A stretch of DNA of 64,000 bases from Rheinheimera faecalis. GTDB taxonomy: Bacteria > Pseudomonadota > Gammaproteobacteria > Enterobacterales > Alteromonadaceae. Positions 9,234 to 17,693 of the stretch are shown one piece after another; the first letter of the stretch is position 1; each line of letters begins with the position of its first letter. The DNA is taken from contig NZ_JAJOYT010000001.1 in the NCBI RefSeq assembly GCF_021290965.1, positions 1 to 64,000 of the forward strand. The letters run 5' to 3'. The position numbers were made by a program, and so were the translations under genes. The notes beneath the pieces were generated by a model that was not told the DNA's origin, did no database searches, and saw nothing but the letters and a program-made list of their open reading frames with translations.

Positions 9234-9287
9234 ATGGATTCAGCCGGAGTAAATCTGTCTGGCTGCCTACTGGCGCTCAGGGTATGA
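9234..9287 (+). CDS. Possible 17-codon leader peptide ahead of galU
   Basis: A short frame (begins MDSAG, ends ALRV) has an unusually good ribosome binding site, AGAGGAG seven bases before its ATG, and stops 41 bases before galU. It could be a leader peptide affecting galU expression, or just a chance frame. No attenuator-like hairpin is obvious between it and galU. Confidence 0.25.
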   Translation: MDSAGVNLSGCLLALRV

Positions 9288-9328
9288 TAGAACAATAAGT
9301 TAAGCCTCATCTGAAGGAACCATATTGT

Positions 9329-10231
9329 ATGGTGAAATTAAAAAAAGCAGTGATCCCTGTTGCAGGTTTGGGCACGAGAATGTTGCCTGCAACCAAAGCT
9401 ATTCCAAAAGAAATGCTGCCGGTGGTCGACAAACCGTTAATCCAGTATGTAGTAGAAGAAGCTGCCGCTGCCGGTATTACTGAAATAGTATTGGTGACTC
9501 ACTCCAGTAAAAACTCAATAGAAAACCATTTTGATACCAGTTTTGAGCTGGAAAACCAGCTGGAAAAGCGTGTGAAGCGCTCTTTGCTGGATGATGTGCG
9601 TTCTATTAACCCAAAAAATGTTACTGTGATCTCTGTTCGCCAGCCAGTGGCTTTGGGTTTAGGTCATGCGGTGCTCTGTGCTGCTCCTGTGGTAGGCAAT
9701 GAACCTTTTGCGGTGATTTTGCCTGATGTATTGATTGATAAATATCACGCTGATGCCCGTATTCATAATTTAAAAGCCATGATTCAGCGCTTTGAAACAA
9801 CAGGCGCAAGTCAGATCATGGTGGAACCTGTGCCGGCGCTTGAAGTAAATAAGTACGGTATTGTGGATATATCAGGCGAAACCTTAGTGCAGGGGCAGTC
9901 TGCTTTAATCCGTACTATGGTAGAAAAGCCTGAGATTGAAGATGCACCTTCTAATCTGGCTATTACGGGGCGCTATGTGTTGTCGGCTAAAGTCTGGGAT
10001 TTATTACGCCATACGGCTCCGGGAGCTGGTGGCGAAATTCAGCTGACAGACGCCTTACATCATTTATTATTAATTGAAAAAATTGAAGCCTATCATTTGC
10101 AAGGTAAGTCTCATGACTGCGGCAGTAAAATAGGTTACCTGAAAGCCGTGGTGGAGTATGCGCTGCAGGATAAGAAGTTGTCAGATGAATTCCGTAACTA
10201 TTTGAAAGATCTGTATCTGTTAAAGGACTAA
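9329..10231 (+). CDS. galU: UTP-glucose-1-phosphate uridylyltransferase
   Basis: Makes UDP-glucose from UTP and glucose-1-phosphate for LPS core, exopolysaccharide and galactose metabolism. The 300-residue protein has the nucleotidyltransferase signature [20 protein letters not shown] (about 8-27), [11 protein letters not shown] and the Mg/UDP-glucose region ([19 protein letters not shown]). Its length is typical of the GalU family. AAGGA lies about 12 bases before the ATG. It is likely monocistronic. Confidence 0.97.
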   Translation: MVKLKKAVIPVAGLGTRMLPATKAIPKEMLPVVDKPLIQYVVEEAAAAGITEIVLVTHSSKNSIENHFDTSFELENQLEKRVKRSLLDDVRSINPKNVTVISVRQPVALGLGHAVLCAAPVVGNEPFAVILPDVLIDKYHADARIHNLKAMIQRFETTGASQIMVEPVPALEVNKYGIVDISGETLVQGQSALIRTMVEKPEIEDAPSNLAITGRYVLSAKVWDLLRHTAPGAGGEIQLTDALHHLLLIEKIEAYHLQGKSHDCGSKIGYLKAVVEYALQDKKLSDEFRNYLKDLYLLKD

Positions 10232-10369
10232 TCTGCGTAAAGATAAGGTTTTATTTGAGCGAACCTATCATTTTTTTCATTAAGTCGACTTGAACAGTTA
10301 TATGAGACCTGATTTTGACTCAGTCAAAGTGCTTTCAATCTGATTAACTAAATAAGATTGTATTTGCGC

Positions 10370-10398
10370 TTTGATTTATAAGAATGATTCTGTACTAT
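10370..10398 (+). promoter_or_regulatory. Candidate sigma70 promoter of the H-NS-like gene
   Basis: TTTGAT (10370-10375) and TACTAT (10393-10398) are separated by exactly 17 bases, 31 bases upstream of the start codon in an AT-rich gap. The assignment is by eye. Confidence 0.4.
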
Positions 10399-10429
10399 CA
10401 ATCATAGTATTTATCCATGGGAGATTTTC

Positions 10430-10957
10430 ATGTCATTGTTACTCGATAAAAAAGAACTGAAAAAAGCCGCGAAAGAAATCACGACTGTTAAATTACATGA
10501 AGTGATTGAGACGTTGAATTCAGTATTAGCTGAACGTCAGAAAGAAACCGAAGTATTATCTCAAATAAGAGCATTGGCTAAAGCTCAGGGTTTTACTCTT
10601 GAACAACTGGGTTATCAATTAAACGCGGATGTGGTTGTCAGTCATGATGATGACAGCGAATCAAAAGGCAAGCGCCCGGTTAAACCAAAATTTAAAACCA
10701 TCAATAAAGAAAGTCAGTTTTTCTATGTAGATGCAGGTAAATTACATTTACTGAAAACTCATACGATGAAAAAGGCTTTAGTGGACCGTGGTATCAAAGT
10801 AGTGCCATTCCATAAAGTTGATGGCAAATACAGCAAAGATATCGAAGCTTTGTTGGCTGAAGCCGGTACTCAGGCTGTTGAAAACTTCAATAGCAAAGTA
10901 GACGTATGGAACGCTTATGCTCAGGCAAACGGCGAAGAAATTCTGTCGAAGAAGTAA
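10430..10957 (+). CDS. Divergent H-NS-like coiled-coil protein
   Basis: A 175-residue, highly charged protein. Residues 1-65 form a predicted helical coiled coil (LKKAAKEIT ... ETEVLSQIRALAKAQGFTLEQL) like the oligomerisation region of H-NS and StpA, including the 'aqGftleqL' end typical of that domain. A Lys/Pro-rich linker (GKRPVKPKFKT) leads to a C-terminal domain (FFYVDAGKLHLLKTH ... ALVDRGI) laid out like the H-NS DNA-binding domain, but it lacks the TWTGQGR motif. I therefore call it H-NS-like and not H-NS. It is monocistronic, with its own promoter candidate and terminator. Nucleoid binding is an inference. Confidence 0.6.
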   Translation: MSLLLDKKELKKAAKEITTVKLHEVIETLNSVLAERQKETEVLSQIRALAKAQGFTLEQLGYQLNADVVVSHDDDSESKGKRPVKPKFKTINKESQFFYVDAGKLHLLKTHTMKKALVDRGIKVVPFHKVDGKYSKDIEALLAEAGTQAVENFNSKVDVWNAYAQANGEEILSKK

Positions 10958-10980
10958 TTTGCTTTAAATGACTCTTTTTA

Positions 10981-11008
10981 AAAAAAACCGGCCTGAGCCG
11001 GTTTTTTT
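10981..11008. terminator. Bidirectional terminator
   Basis: The stem ACCGGC ... GCCGGT is flanked by seven A and seven T, and sits between the convergent H-NS-like and YciK-like genes. Confidence 0.85.
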
Positions 11009-11068
11009 ATGGAGGGACGGTATGCCGCAACTGCCGGGAGCGTTGTTGCTGCGATTCATCGCTACGTA

Positions 11069-11812
11069 CTACTTCTGCTGCGCATCCAACGACTGGCCAT
11101 TCACAGCTTTGCTGTCATCACTCATTAAATACAGATACACAGGCATGATTTGCTCTGCTGTCGGCAAACTCAGCTGATCTTCGCCAGGATAAGCTTTGCT
11201 GCGCATCTTAGTGCGGGTGGCTCCCGGGTTAATGGCGTTGACACGTAACGTTGAGCCCTCGTATTCAGCGGCCATCACTTGCATTAAACCTTCAGTGGCA
11301 AACTTAGACACTGCATAACCGCCCCAATACGCTTTACCTTTGCGGCCCACACCAGATGAAGTGAAGACGATGGAGCCTTGTGGTGCCAGTTTTAACACCG
11401 CAGCCAGAGCCTGACTCATCAACATCGCAGCAGTAACATTCACCTGAAGGATATCCTGCCAGGTGGGTAAATCCAGATGTTCAAACGGACTTAATACCCC
11501 AAGCATACCTGCATTGTGTAATACGCCGTCCAGTTTGCCGAATTCAGCTTTAATAGTGGCAGCCATATCATGATAGTGTTTGGCTGTAGCCCCTTTTAAA
11601 TCCAGCGGAACTATAGCGGGTTCAGGCCAGCCTGCTGCGACTATTTCATCGTACACCGCAGTTAGCTTATTAGTGGTTTTGCCTAATAAGATCACAGTAG
11701 CGCCATGTTTAGCGTAACAAAGTGCTGCTGCTTTACCTATACCGTCACCTGCTCCTGTGACCAGAATAACTTTGTCTGCCAGTGCCTGTGGGCTTGCTTG
11801 ATAATTGAACAT
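11069..11812 (-). CDS. yciK: YciK-family short-chain dehydrogenase/reductase
   Basis: A 247-residue classical SDR resembling E. coli YciK, an NAD(P)-dependent oxidoreductase of unknown substrate. The nucleotide motif TGAGDGIG lies at about 19-26 and NAG near 100-102. The catalytic Ser (152/153), Tyr166 and Lys170 are in the YAVSK motif. The start at 11812 (MFNYQASPQAL) aligns with the YciK N-terminus. The frame is open to 11887, but those extra 25 residues match nothing typical. The ribosome binding site is weak. Confidence 0.88.
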   Translation of the reverse strand: MFNYQASPQALADKVILVTGAGDGIGKAAALCYAKHGATVILLGKTTNKLTAVYDEIVAAGWPEPAIVPLDLKGATAKHYHDMAATIKAEFGKLDGVLHNAGMLGVLSPFEHLDLPTWQDILQVNVTAAMLMSQALAAVLKLAPQGSIVFTSSGVGRKGKAYWGGYAVSKFATEGLMQVMAAEYEGSTLRVNAINPGATRTKMRSKAYPGEDQLSLPTAEQIMPVYLYLMSDDSKAVNGQSLDAQQK

Positions 11813-12032
11813 AAATAGGGGTCCCAGCCGTTTAAAAACGGCGGCAGCATACCTGCTCTGTACTAAATTTGCACCTTTCTTCAACAAGCTTGATTTTGAG
11901 CTAGCGAATTTTTTCTGATTGGGTTAAGTTTAACTGGTCGTAGCTGTTAAAAGCTAACATCACAAAAACGAATGACCTCTTTAGGTAACTATCGGGGCAG
12001 AATAAGAAAAATACAGGACACGGGGAGAAGAT

Positions 12033-14429
12033 ATGAACAAGCTTTTGCTTAGCTTTGCTATTGCCAGTGCATTAGGTTTAGCCGGTTGCGGTGGTGAATC
12101 ACTGGACGAAATTAAAGACGATACTCAAACAGGTGGTGAGGTTCAGATCCCTTTATCACGTGTAGTGTATGACCCTGCCAACGGTGTGTTATCACCACCA
12201 AACGATTTATTATTACAAGGTACCACTGATGGTACTTTGTTTATGCCGGGTGAAAAAAATGCTGCTGGTGCTCATCTTGATGCGCCAAATTATGCAGACC
12301 CATCAACGGCCTTAGGTGCATTAGATGGCTGGTCAACTCAAAACCCATTTACTATCGCGCTGAACTTTACCTCTGGTGTGACTTTAGACGCAGCCAGTGT
12401 GCAGCAAGCAGGTGCCGTGCATTTAGTGGAAACTCTGATGGGCGACCCTGCTTCACCTGACGCAGACTGCCGCGCAGTGCCTCGTGGTGCAGCCTGTAAA
12501 GCAGTAGGTAGCCTTACTTTTGGCGTGGACTACGTGACCCGTGCCAGTGGTAACAGCATTGCTGTTATTCCATTAAAACCATTAAAACCAGCCACCACTT
12601 ATATTTTGGTGTTCACCAGCGCATTAAAAGATAGCGAAGGCCGTTCTGTGGCTCCTTCCTCTACTTACGAGTTAGTGAAGCAAGACATTACCACTAAGCC
12701 ATTAGGTACAGCGGCTCAACTGGCGTTACAAGGCGTGATCAACAGCTTTGAAAATGCAGTGTCTGCAGAGTCTATCAATAAAGCTGACATTATTTACACT
12801 GCAGCTATTACCACTCAGTCTACTGCTCCGGTATTTGCAACCATTAAACAGTTAATGGCGCCAAGTGCTTTGAACAACAACACACCTCCTTCTGTTGCTA
12901 TTTCAGATACTGGTGCTGTGGTATCAGATGTATTGTTCCCAGGACAAACAGTGGCAGACAGCTTGGCTGACCCACGTTTTATTTTTAAACTGGCGAAACT
13001 TTACACTGGTACTATTAACCTGCCGTATTATTTAGGTGCTGGAACGACAGAAAATCCAACAGCGCCTTTAAGCACTCGCTGGACAGCACGTTGTGATTCA
13101 GGCGCTATTATTGCTTCATTAACAGATGCACAAAAAACAGCGTTGGAAGCAGGTATTACTGACCCGGCTCAGGCTGGCAATGATGCGTTTTGTAAAGCTG
13201 CGTCAAGTGGTGCTTTACGTGACTTTGGCTTAGATAAACAACGCCATCTTACTAAGTTTAATGTGATACCTAAAGTAAACAGCACTCAGACCTTAGCAGT
13301 GCAGGTGACTGTGCCTGACGAAGTGCGTGGTGCAGCTTTAGGTTTAGTTAAACCTGCAGCAGGCTGGCCTGTGGTGATACTGCAACATGGTATTACCTCT
13401 AAGAAAGAAGATATGTTAGCTATCACAGGCGCCTTATCCGCTCGCGGTTTTGCCACTATTGCGATTGACCATCCATTACACGGTAGCCGTGGTTTTGGAG
13501 CGTTAAACGCCAGCAACGGCAATGCAACTGTGTATATGAACCTGTCGAACCTGTTAGTGACCCGCGACAATTTACGTCAAAGTATCGCGGATATGCTGGG
13601 TTTACGTTTAGGTATGAATTTTAATAACCAGCCTGGTTTATTAAATACTCAGGACGTGCAGTTCTTAGGCCACTCTTTAGGAGCGATTTCTGGTACTTCT
13701 ATGGTGGCTTTAGCCAACAGCACTACCGGAAATGCCCAACTGGACGCCTTATATAAAATTCAGTCTGCCACTTTAGCTATGCCTGGTGGTGCTGTAGCTA
13801 ACTTCCTGTTGGAATCCGCTTCGTTTGGCCCAACTATTAAAGCCAGCGTATTGTTAGGTGCTGGTGGTACTACTGCGGCTGCTTACACAGAGTTTGCGAC
13901 CACTAATAGTTGTGGTGCTGGCCAGACGGCTCCTTATGCTGCTTGCTTTAACTCTTTTGTGCAGGCTCTGAGTGCTACTAACCCAACAGCTCTGGCAGCA
14001 TTAAACGCTTCTTTCGCTTCTTTTGCCTTTGCGGCACAAACTGTGACAGATGCGGGTGATCCAAATAACTATGCCTCTATGCTGGTTGCCTCTGAAACCC
14101 CAACATACATTATTGAAGTAGTGGGTGATCAGGCTGAACAATTACCAGATCAGGTGATCCCAAATAGTTCTGCTGCTATGCCTCTGGCAGGTACTGAGCC
14201 GCTAGCCACCTTATTGGGTGCATCAGCAGTAAATAACGTTGCTGGTACTTATCCTGTGGCTGGTACTGCATTAAGTCGTTTTATCGCCGGTGGCCACAGC
14301 TCAATTCTGAGCCCAACAGCAAGTGCCGCAGCCACTGCAGAAATGCAGGGCCAAAGTGTGAGCTTCTTTATGGGGCGTGGTGCTGGTGTTGTTGTCACTA
14401 ACGGCGCTGTAATGGCTCCAGCCAACTAA
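12033..14429 (+). CDS. Surface lipoprotein lipase/phospholipase, VolA/Pla-1 family
   Basis: A 798-residue lipoprotein: signal peptide with the lipobox LAGC (Cys19), then GGES and an acidic linker. An N-terminal 'virulence-factor lipase' domain (from SRVVYDPANGVLSPPNDLL to about residue 300) precedes an alpha/beta-hydrolase domain with the oxyanion region VVILQHGIT near 450. The nucleophile elbow GHSLG is at 546-550 (Ser548), and a conserved His lies in AGGHSS near 760. Family members such as Vibrio VolA are surface-exposed lysophospholipases that release fatty acids from host or environmental lipids. GGGGAGAAG precedes the ATG. It is monocistronic, with its own terminator. Confidence 0.87.
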   Translation: MNKLLLSFAIASALGLAGCGGESLDEIKDDTQTGGEVQIPLSRVVYDPANGVLSPPNDLLLQGTTDGTLFMPGEKNAAGAHLDAPNYADPSTALGALDGWSTQNPFTIALNFTSGVTLDAASVQQAGAVHLVETLMGDPASPDADCRAVPRGAACKAVGSLTFGVDYVTRASGNSIAVIPLKPLKPATTYILVFTSALKDSEGRSVAPSSTYELVKQDITTKPLGTAAQLALQGVINSFENAVSAESINKADIIYTAAITTQSTAPVFATIKQLMAPSALNNNTPPSVAISDTGAVVSDVLFPGQTVADSLADPRFIFKLAKLYTGTINLPYYLGAGTTENPTAPLSTRWTARCDSGAIIASLTDAQKTALEAGITDPAQAGNDAFCKAASSGALRDFGLDKQRHLTKFNVIPKVNSTQTLAVQVTVPDEVRGAALGLVKPAAGWPVVILQHGITSKKEDMLAITGALSARGFATIAIDHPLHGSRGFGALNASNGNATVYMNLSNLLVTRDNLRQSIADMLGLRLGMNFNNQPGLLNTQDVQFLGHSLGAISGTSMVALANSTTGNAQLDALYKIQSATLAMPGGAVANFLLESASFGPTIKASVLLGAGGTTAAAYTEFATTNSCGAGQTAPYAACFNSFVQALSATNPTALAALNASFASFAFAAQTVTDAGDPNNYASMLVASETPTYIIEVVGDQAEQLPDQVIPNSSAAMPLAGTEPLATLLGASAVNNVAGTYPVAGTALSRFIAGGHSSILSPTASAAATAEMQGQSVSFFMGRGAGVVVTNGAVMAPAN

Positions 14430-14443
14430 GTTTCAATGTCTAT

Positions 14444-14477
14444 AAAAAGCCCGGCTCAGTTGCCGGGCTTTTTTTTT
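14444..14477 (+). terminator. Intrinsic terminator of the lipase gene
   Basis: The stem AAGCCCGGC / GCCGGGCTT is followed by nine T, 15 bases after the stop codon. Confidence 0.88.
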
Positions 14478-14526
14478 ATTATCATCAGGCTACAATGCCG
14501 TTAGTTTGTCTTTAAAAGGAATAGAA

Positions 14527-15510
14527 GTGGAATTTTTATATCAATACGGTTTGTTTCTGGCGAAAACCGCCACTGTGGTGATAGCCGTCGCTGTGATTAT
14601 TGTGCTGATAGTTTCGGCCAAACAAAAGGCTAAAAAAGGTGAGCTGGAGTTTAGCGATCTGTCGGAAGATTACCGCGAATTGACTGCCGATCTGCAGCAA
14701 CAACTGCTGGATAAAAAAGCCTATAAAGCCTGGTCGAAAAATCAAAAGCAACAGGATGAGCCAAAAGAGCGGCTTTTTGTGCTGGATTTTAATGGCAGTA
14801 TGGATGCGCACGAAGTGGAAGCCTTACGTGAAGAAGTCACAGCTGTGTTAGCTGTTGCGACGGGCACAGATGAAGTATTGATCCGGCTGGAAAGCCCTGG
14901 TGGGGTAGTGCATGGTTATGGTCTGGCCGCCTCTCAGCTCGACAGAATCAAGCAGCAAAATATTCGTCTGACAGTCGCTGTCGACAAAGTAGCTGCCAGT
15001 GGTGGTTATATGATGGCTTGTATTGCGGACCGCATTTTAGCTGCACCTTTTGCTATTGTTGGTTCTATTGGTGTGGTAGCCCAGTTGCCTAACTTTCATA
15101 AGCTGTTGAAGAAAAACCATATAGATGTAGAGCAGTTCACTGCAGGTGAATTTAAACGCACAGTCACTGTCTTTGCCGAAAATACGGACAAAGGTCGTGA
15201 AAAGTTTCAACATGAACTGGAGCAAACTCATGTTTTATTTAAAGACTTTGTGTTTAAACACAGACCAGTCCTTCAGATGGAACAGGTCGCGACAGGCGAG
15301 CATTGGTTTGGTTATCAGGCGCTGGAGTTAAATTTAATAGACCAACTGCAAACCAGTGATGACTATCTGGTTCAGCAATTTCACAGCAAAAAAGTAGTGC
15401 AGGTGAAGTATCAGATCAAACGTAAACTGGCAGAAAAAGTCGGTTTAGCTGCAAGTACAGCCTTAGCTACAAGTCTGAACAAGTTATCTAACCTGAGTTT
15501 TTGGCGTTAA
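14527..15510 (+). CDS. sohB: SohB-family inner-membrane signal-peptide-peptidase-like protease
   Basis: A 327-residue S49-family serine protease anchored in the inner membrane. One N-terminal TM segment lies at about residues 11-30 (KTATVVIAVAVIIVLIV). A coiled charged region precedes the S49 domain, which carries the catalytic Ser in VAASGGYMM and the catalytic Lys in GEFKRTVTVF. The GTG at 14527 is preferred: AAAGGA lies six bases upstream, and the N-terminus VEFLYQYGLFLAK matches E. coli SohB. A TTG seven codons earlier is possible but unsupported. tpm follows after three bases, suggesting an operon. Confidence 0.93.
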   Translation: MEFLYQYGLFLAKTATVVIAVAVIIVLIVSAKQKAKKGELEFSDLSEDYRELTADLQQQLLDKKAYKAWSKNQKQQDEPKERLFVLDFNGSMDAHEVEALREEVTAVLAVATGTDEVLIRLESPGGVVHGYGLAASQLDRIKQQNIRLTVAVDKVAASGGYMMACIADRILAAPFAIVGSIGVVAQLPNFHKLLKKNHIDVEQFTAGEFKRTVTVFAENTDKGREKFQHELEQTHVLFKDFVFKHRPVLQMEQVATGEHWFGYQALELNLIDQLQTSDDYLVQQFHSKKVVQVKYQIKRKLAEKVGLAASTALATSLNKLSNLSFWR

Positions 15511-15513
15511 GTT

Positions 15514-16164
15514 ATGCAGTCTGAGTTTTGGCATAATTGCTGGCAACAACAACGCATTGGCTTTCATCAAGATGAAATCCATCCGCTGTTACCTGTGGTG
15601 TTCTCTCAGCTGAACTGGGAGCCATCTAAAACGATTTTTGCGCCTTTATGCGGTAAAAGTCTGGATCTGTGGTGGTTAGCAGAGCAAGGTAAAGTCATAG
15701 GTGCTGAGCTTTCTGAACTGGCATGTCAGCAGTTTTATCAGGAACAAGATCACGCATTTTCAGTCTCAGCACAAGGTGATTTTCAGAGGTTTAATCATCC
15801 CGCTGTGGGTATCTGGCAAGGCGACTATTTTGCTTTAAAGCCAGAGCAATTGGGTGAAATTGGGTTGATTTATGACAGAGCAGCACTAATAGCCCTACCT
15901 TTGCAGATGCGAATTGACTATGTGAAGCAATTAAAAAACTTATGTCCAGCACCCGTTTCTTTGTTACTGCTGAGCCTTGAGTACCCACAAGAAGAAATGT
16001 CGGGCCCACCCTTTTCTGTGACTGAGCCGGAGGTCAGGCAGTTGTTTGATTTTGCAGTGTCCATTGAGTTAGTCGCGATGCGTAATCTGACAGGACGACC
16101 TTTTGCGCAGCGGCAGTTTAACGTTAGCAGCCTTGTTGAAAAAGCGTTTTGGATCCGCTGGTAA
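15514..16164 (+). CDS. tpm: Thiopurine S-methyltransferase
   Basis: A SAM-dependent methyltransferase. Bacterial TPMTs methylate thiopurines and also selenium and tellurium oxyanions. The 216 residues have the typical start (MQSEFWHNCWQQQRIGFHQ), the SAM-binding FAPLCGKSLDLWWLAEQG near 42-60, GAELSELA, and DRAALIALPLQMR, all family hallmarks. It is probably co-transcribed with sohB (three-base gap). A terminator follows. Confidence 0.95.
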   Translation: MQSEFWHNCWQQQRIGFHQDEIHPLLPVVFSQLNWEPSKTIFAPLCGKSLDLWWLAEQGKVIGAELSELACQQFYQEQDHAFSVSAQGDFQRFNHPAVGIWQGDYFALKPEQLGEIGLIYDRAALIALPLQMRIDYVKQLKNLCPAPVSLLLLSLEYPQEEMSGPPFSVTEPEVRQLFDFAVSIELVAMRNLTGRPFAQRQFNVSSLVEKAFWIRW

Positions 16165-16174
16165 TCTAAAGTGA

Positions 16175-16205
16175 TAAAAAACGCCGCATAGAGCGGCGTT
16201 GTTTT
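16175..16205. terminator. Bidirectional terminator
   Basis: The stem AACGCCGC / GCGGCGTT (16180-16187, 16193-16200) has flanking A and T runs, and sits between the convergent tpm and symporter genes. Confidence 0.8.
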
Positions 16206-16217
16206 ATCAGACTGGTT

Positions 16218-17525
16218 TTAGCTGTTTCTACCCGCATCCGGGTTGTTAAAACAGGCTTCATCAAACTGGTTTTCGCTTTTGGCCACCAGACAAGACACCA
16301 TAGCATCTCCGCTTATATTCACCGCAGTGCGGGTCATATCTAACAGACGGTCGACACCAATAATCAGTGCTATGCCTTCCACAGGTAAACCTACCTGCTG
16401 CAATACCATTGCCAGCATAATTAAACCTACACCTGGCACACCAGCCGTGCCTATCGAAGCTAAAGTCGCAGTCAGAATCACCATCAGATAATCCATTGTG
16501 GTTAAATCAATCTGGAATACCTGAGCAATAAATACGGTTGCTACACCCTGCATAATAGCGGTTCCATCCATATTGATGGTAGCGCCTAAAGGGATAGTGA
16601 ATGAGGCGATATTGTTGCTGACACCGAGTTTTTTGGTGGTCGTTTCCATATTCACCGCCAGTGTTGCATTGCTGCTTGAGGTGCTGAAAGCAAACAAAGC
16701 TGCATCTTTCATTTTGCGGAAAAACATCAAAGGGCTTAAACGGCCAAAAACTTTTAATAAGGTACCGTAGACCACAAAACCGTGGAAAACTAACACAAAC
16801 AGCACAGTGGCAAAATACCAGACCAGGCTGCCCATATCTTTCATATCCAGGGTGGTAAATAACTTCGCCATCAGGAAGAACACACCATAAGGGGCTAAAG
16901 CCATCATAAAGCCAACCAGCTTCATCACCACTTCGTTTAAATCATTAAAGAAATCCCGTACCCGCACTCCAGCTTCACCACTCATGGCAACCGCCAGACC
17001 AAATAACACAGAGAATACGATAATTTGCAGCATTTCCCCTCTGGCCATGGCATCGACCGGATTACTTGGGAACATGTTAATAAAAACTTCGGCTATTGAA
17101 GGCGCTGTTCCGGTTTGAAAGGTCGAGTCAGCAACCATGTTAACGCCAGCACCAGGTGAAACCAGTATTGCAAAGAAAATGGCCAGAGCAATGGCTATAG
17201 CTGTGGTTAAGGTGAATAAGCCCATGGCTTTGGCACCCAAACGCCCCAGTGTATTCGGATCACTTAACGAGCTGGTACCGCAGACGAGCGAGACAAAGAC
17301 AAGAGGCACAACCAGCATTTTTAAGCTGGCAACAAAAATTTGGCCGCCGACATGAAAAATACCGTCAACAAAAAATGCCCGTAAGCCCAGTTCTGCGCCA
17401 AACAAACTTAAAGTCCGTTCTGCTTCACCTGCTAACAGGAATTTAAATAAAGCACCGACCAGGATACCCAGTGCCATGCCGATCAGAATACGTGGTGTAA
17501 GGCCTAATTTCTTTTTTGAAGTCAT
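16218..17525 (-). CDS. Dicarboxylate/amino acid:cation symporter (DAACS family)
   Basis: A 435-residue inner-membrane secondary transporter of the GltP/DctA family, importing acidic amino acids or C4-dicarboxylates with Na+ or H+. The sequence shows about eight TM segments. It has the serine-rich reentrant loop (FAFSTSSSNATLAVNM), the signature TIPLGATINMDGTA (about residue 310), and the second hairpin with GTAGVPGVG. DRLLDMTRTAVN near 400 carries the substrate-binding Asp/Arg/Thr/Asn residues. Substrate preference (glutamate/aspartate or succinate) cannot be decided. It is monocistronic. Confidence 0.92.
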   Translation of the reverse strand: MTSKKKLGLTPRILIGMALGILVGALFKFLLAGEAERTLSLFGAELGLRAFFVDGIFHVGGQIFVASLKMLVVPLVFVSLVCGTSSLSDPNTLGRLGAKAMGLFTLTTAIAIALAIFFAILVSPGAGVNMVADSTFQTGTAPSIAEVFINMFPSNPVDAMARGEMLQIIVFSVLFGLAVAMSGEAGVRVRDFFNDLNEVVMKLVGFMMALAPYGVFFLMAKLFTTLDMKDMGSLVWYFATVLFVLVFHGFVVYGTLLKVFGRLSPLMFFRKMKDAALFAFSTSSSNATLAVNMETTTKKLGVSNNIASFTIPLGATINMDGTAIMQGVATVFIAQVFQIDLTTMDYLMVILTATLASIGTAGVPGVGLIMLAMVLQQVGLPVEGIALIIGVDRLLDMTRTAVNISGDAMVSCLVAKSENQFDEACFNNPDAGRNS

Positions 17526-17693
17526 TTTTATTTTGTTATCAGTCCGGAAAATGCCGCTTAGCCTACCAGTTTGTGAACCAAAAGAAAAACCGCAACTGAC
17601 TGAATTATTTTGCGTTGTGACTTAGCCCGTTGCAGAAGTTTCGACTAAGCTAGAATAATTACAATAAGTTAGCGCATCCAATGGAGAATCCAG

